Below are positions 62,811-64,000 of a stretch of DNA of 64,000 nt, piece by piece. The notes beneath the pieces were generated by a model that worked only from the letters and a program-made list of their open reading frames with translations, did not search any database and was not told where the DNA came from. Location of the stretch: NCBI RefSeq assembly GCF_016107395.1, contig NZ_JAAIKO010000001.1, positions 744,001 to 808,000 on the forward strand, read 5' to 3'. Positions within the stretch are counted from its first letter, which is position 1; every line of letters begins with the position of its first letter. The stretch is from Streptomyces fildesensis (GTDB lineage: Bacteria > Actinomycetota > Actinomycetes > Streptomycetales > Streptomycetaceae). The translations under genes were made by a program, and so were the position numbers.

Positions 62811-63449
62811 GTGAGTCACAGCTACGAACCGACCGCGGACCGATCCGCGCAGGCGAGTATCGGTCTGGCGCCGCCGCGCGGCGGAGCGAGGGTCACGGCG
62901 GCCGCCGCGCTCATGCTGGGTTGGGTGGGGCTGCTGTGGCTGCTCGAAGCCGTCGACGTGGCGACGAACCACTCGCTCGACACCTTCGGCATCGTGCCGC
63001 GCGAGACCGGCGAGCTGCGTGACATCATCCCGGCCGCGTTCATGCACTTCGGCTTCGCCCATGTCGCGGCCAACAGCCTGCCGCTGCTCGTGCTGGGGTT
63101 CATCGCCGCGCTGCGCGGCATCCGCCGCTTCCTCAGTGTGTCCTTCGTCATCATCCTGGCCAGCGGCCTGGGCGTCTGGCTCGTCGCACCCGCCCACACC
63201 AACACGGCGGGCGCCTCCGGCGTCGTCTTCGGCCTCTTCGGCTATCTGCTGGTGCGCGGGTTCGTGGACCGGCGGCTGCTGGACATAGCCGTCGGGCTCG
63301 GCGTCGCGGTGCTCTACGGGTCGATCCTGTGGGGCGTGCTGCCCACCGCCCAGGGCGTCTCCTGGCAGGGCCACCTCTTCGGGCTGCTCGGCGGTGTCGC
63401 CTCCGCCTTCTTCTTCCGCGCGCGCACGCCCGACGGATTGATGCGATGA
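62811..63449 (+). CDS. Rhomboid-family intramembrane serine protease
   Basis: 212 residues from GTG at 62811 with GAGGGGGG upstream; an ATG at 62790 is the alternative (219 residues). Six helices. FMHFGFAHVAANSLPLLVLG provides the conserved His/Asn, the catalytic Ser is in GASGVVFGLFGY and the His in WQGHLFGLLGGV. All catalytic residues are intact. Divergent from ubiX. Substrates unknown. Confidence 0.92.
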   Translation: MSHSYEPTADRSAQASIGLAPPRGGARVTAAAALMLGWVGLLWLLEAVDVATNHSLDTFGIVPRETGELRDIIPAAFMHFGFAHVAANSLPLLVLGFIAALRGIRRFLSVSFVIILASGLGVWLVAPAHTNTAGASGVVFGLFGYLLVRGFVDRRLLDIAVGLGVAVLYGSILWGVLPTAQGVSWQGHLFGLLGGVASAFFFRARTPDGLMR

Positions 63450-63598
63450 CGGATCGACGCGCCCTGACGGATCCCCGCGCCCCGACGGATGCATGCGACG
63501 ACGGGTCGATCCGCCGGAAAACCCGTTCGGGCCGAGCGGCATCCACAGCTAATCTTCAGATCTCACCCGGCGTCGAAGGCCACCGGCCGAAGGCCCGC

Positions 63599-64000
63599 TT
63601 GTTCTACGGGAGTCACCACATCAGCACCGCACACAAGGGTCTGGCCGCCATCGGCTGCGTCGCCCTCATAGCCGGCGCCTCCGCCGCCTGCGGCACCGTC
63701 CAGCAGGCCGGCGCGGCGGCGAAGGTCAAGAACGCCGTGGACAAGCTCGGCGCGCAGAAGGCGGTCACCGCGACCGTCTCCTTCGACGCCACCGCGGACC
63801 AGATCTGGACCGCGATGAAGGGCTCCGACGGCTTCACCAAGGACAACGCGAAGATGCTCGCGGGTCTGCACGCCAAGCTCGGGCTGAGCTCGGACAAGCC
63901 ACTCAAGGACGCCGCGGCCACCAAGGACGCGAAGGACGCCCCGAGCGACACGTCCTCCTTCTCCTTCCAGCTGTCCTCGGACGCCGAGGGAAAGCAGAAC
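63599..64000 (+). CDS. Lipoprotein, partial (3' end outside the window)
   Basis: The open frame continues past the right edge. TTG at 63599 with AAGG just upstream gives a lipoprotein signal: HKGLAAIGCVALIAGASAAC, with the lipobox Cys at about residue 32. The mature sequence has repeated Ala/Lys motifs (AAKVKNAVDKLGAQKAVTA) and resembles LpqN/LolA-like Streptomyces lipoproteins only loosely. No ATG or GTG start is available in this frame, so the exact start is uncertain. Confidence 0.7.
   Translation, partial: MFYGSHHISTAHKGLAAIGCVALIAGASAACGTVQQAGAAAKVKNAVDKLGAQKAVTATVSFDATADQIWTAMKGSDGFTKDNAKMLAGLHAKLGLSSDKPLKDAAATKDAKDAPSDTSSFSFQLSSDAEGKQN

Overview
The window is high-GC DNA with strongly GC3-biased codons, frequent GTG and TTG starts, and many 4-base ATGA/GTGA stop-start overlaps. 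Gene content is typical of Streptomyces: nuo operon, futalosine-pathway menaquinone genes, WXG100/EssC-like genes, DUF397, DUF1707 and TPR regulators. I read it as a chromosomal core segment of a Streptomyces species, interrupted by small accessory islands. All functions are inferred by reading the sequence; no database search was run.

Layout. 1-6030 (minus strand): start of a complex I operon, nuoA-B-C-D-E-F and the 5' part of nuoG, with a candidate Rex redox operator upstream of nuoA. 6626-7501: secreted NlpC/P60 hydrolase with a long structured leader. 7502-10197: a small accessory patch holding a HigBA-like toxin-antitoxin pair, a DUF397 gene and two divergently oriented genes that both look 5'-truncated. 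10279-16627: cyclophilin, cupin/AraC pair, FAD-dependent prenyl reductase, zinc-ribbon multi-membrane protein, menG. 16721-20624: MacB-like ABC exporter with adaptor and lipoprotein. 20759-24218: two exported proteins, a LuxR-type regulator, an MqnX-like fragment and mqnC.

24433-40568 is a coherent cell-surface block: membrane-anchored FN3 protein, MoxR AAA ATPase, DUF58 protein, a transglutaminase-like membrane protein that has lost its catalytic residues, a degenerate kinase with FN3 domain, an intact Ser/Thr kinase, two small Esx-like proteins and an EssC-like FHA/FtsK ATPase. It resembles a type VII secretion module without recognisable EccB/D/E or mycosin. 40638-41489 is mqnA. A cold-shock gene follows, then a lipid-metabolism block (42022-52932: two acyl-CoA synthetases, thiolase, FabG-like SDR, MaoC and TetR) with two perfect palindromes in the thiolase/FabG divergent promoter.

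54045-57660 is a second accessory island. It has a TPR regulator, tiny ORFs and a 46-residue Gly/Lys/Asp-rich peptide translationally coupled to an enlarged protein-isoaspartate-methyltransferase homologue. This is a candidate aspartimide-forming RiPP (imiditide-like) locus and the best candidate here for a little-described system.

57736-64000: dicarboxylate symporter, DUF4229, GNAT, mqnE, AsnC regulator, ubiX, rhomboid protease and a partial lipoprotein.

A functional thread joins distant genes: mqnA, mqnE, mqnC, an MqnX-like gene, UbiX, menG and a prenyl reductase make and tailor menaquinone, which the Nuo complex reduces.
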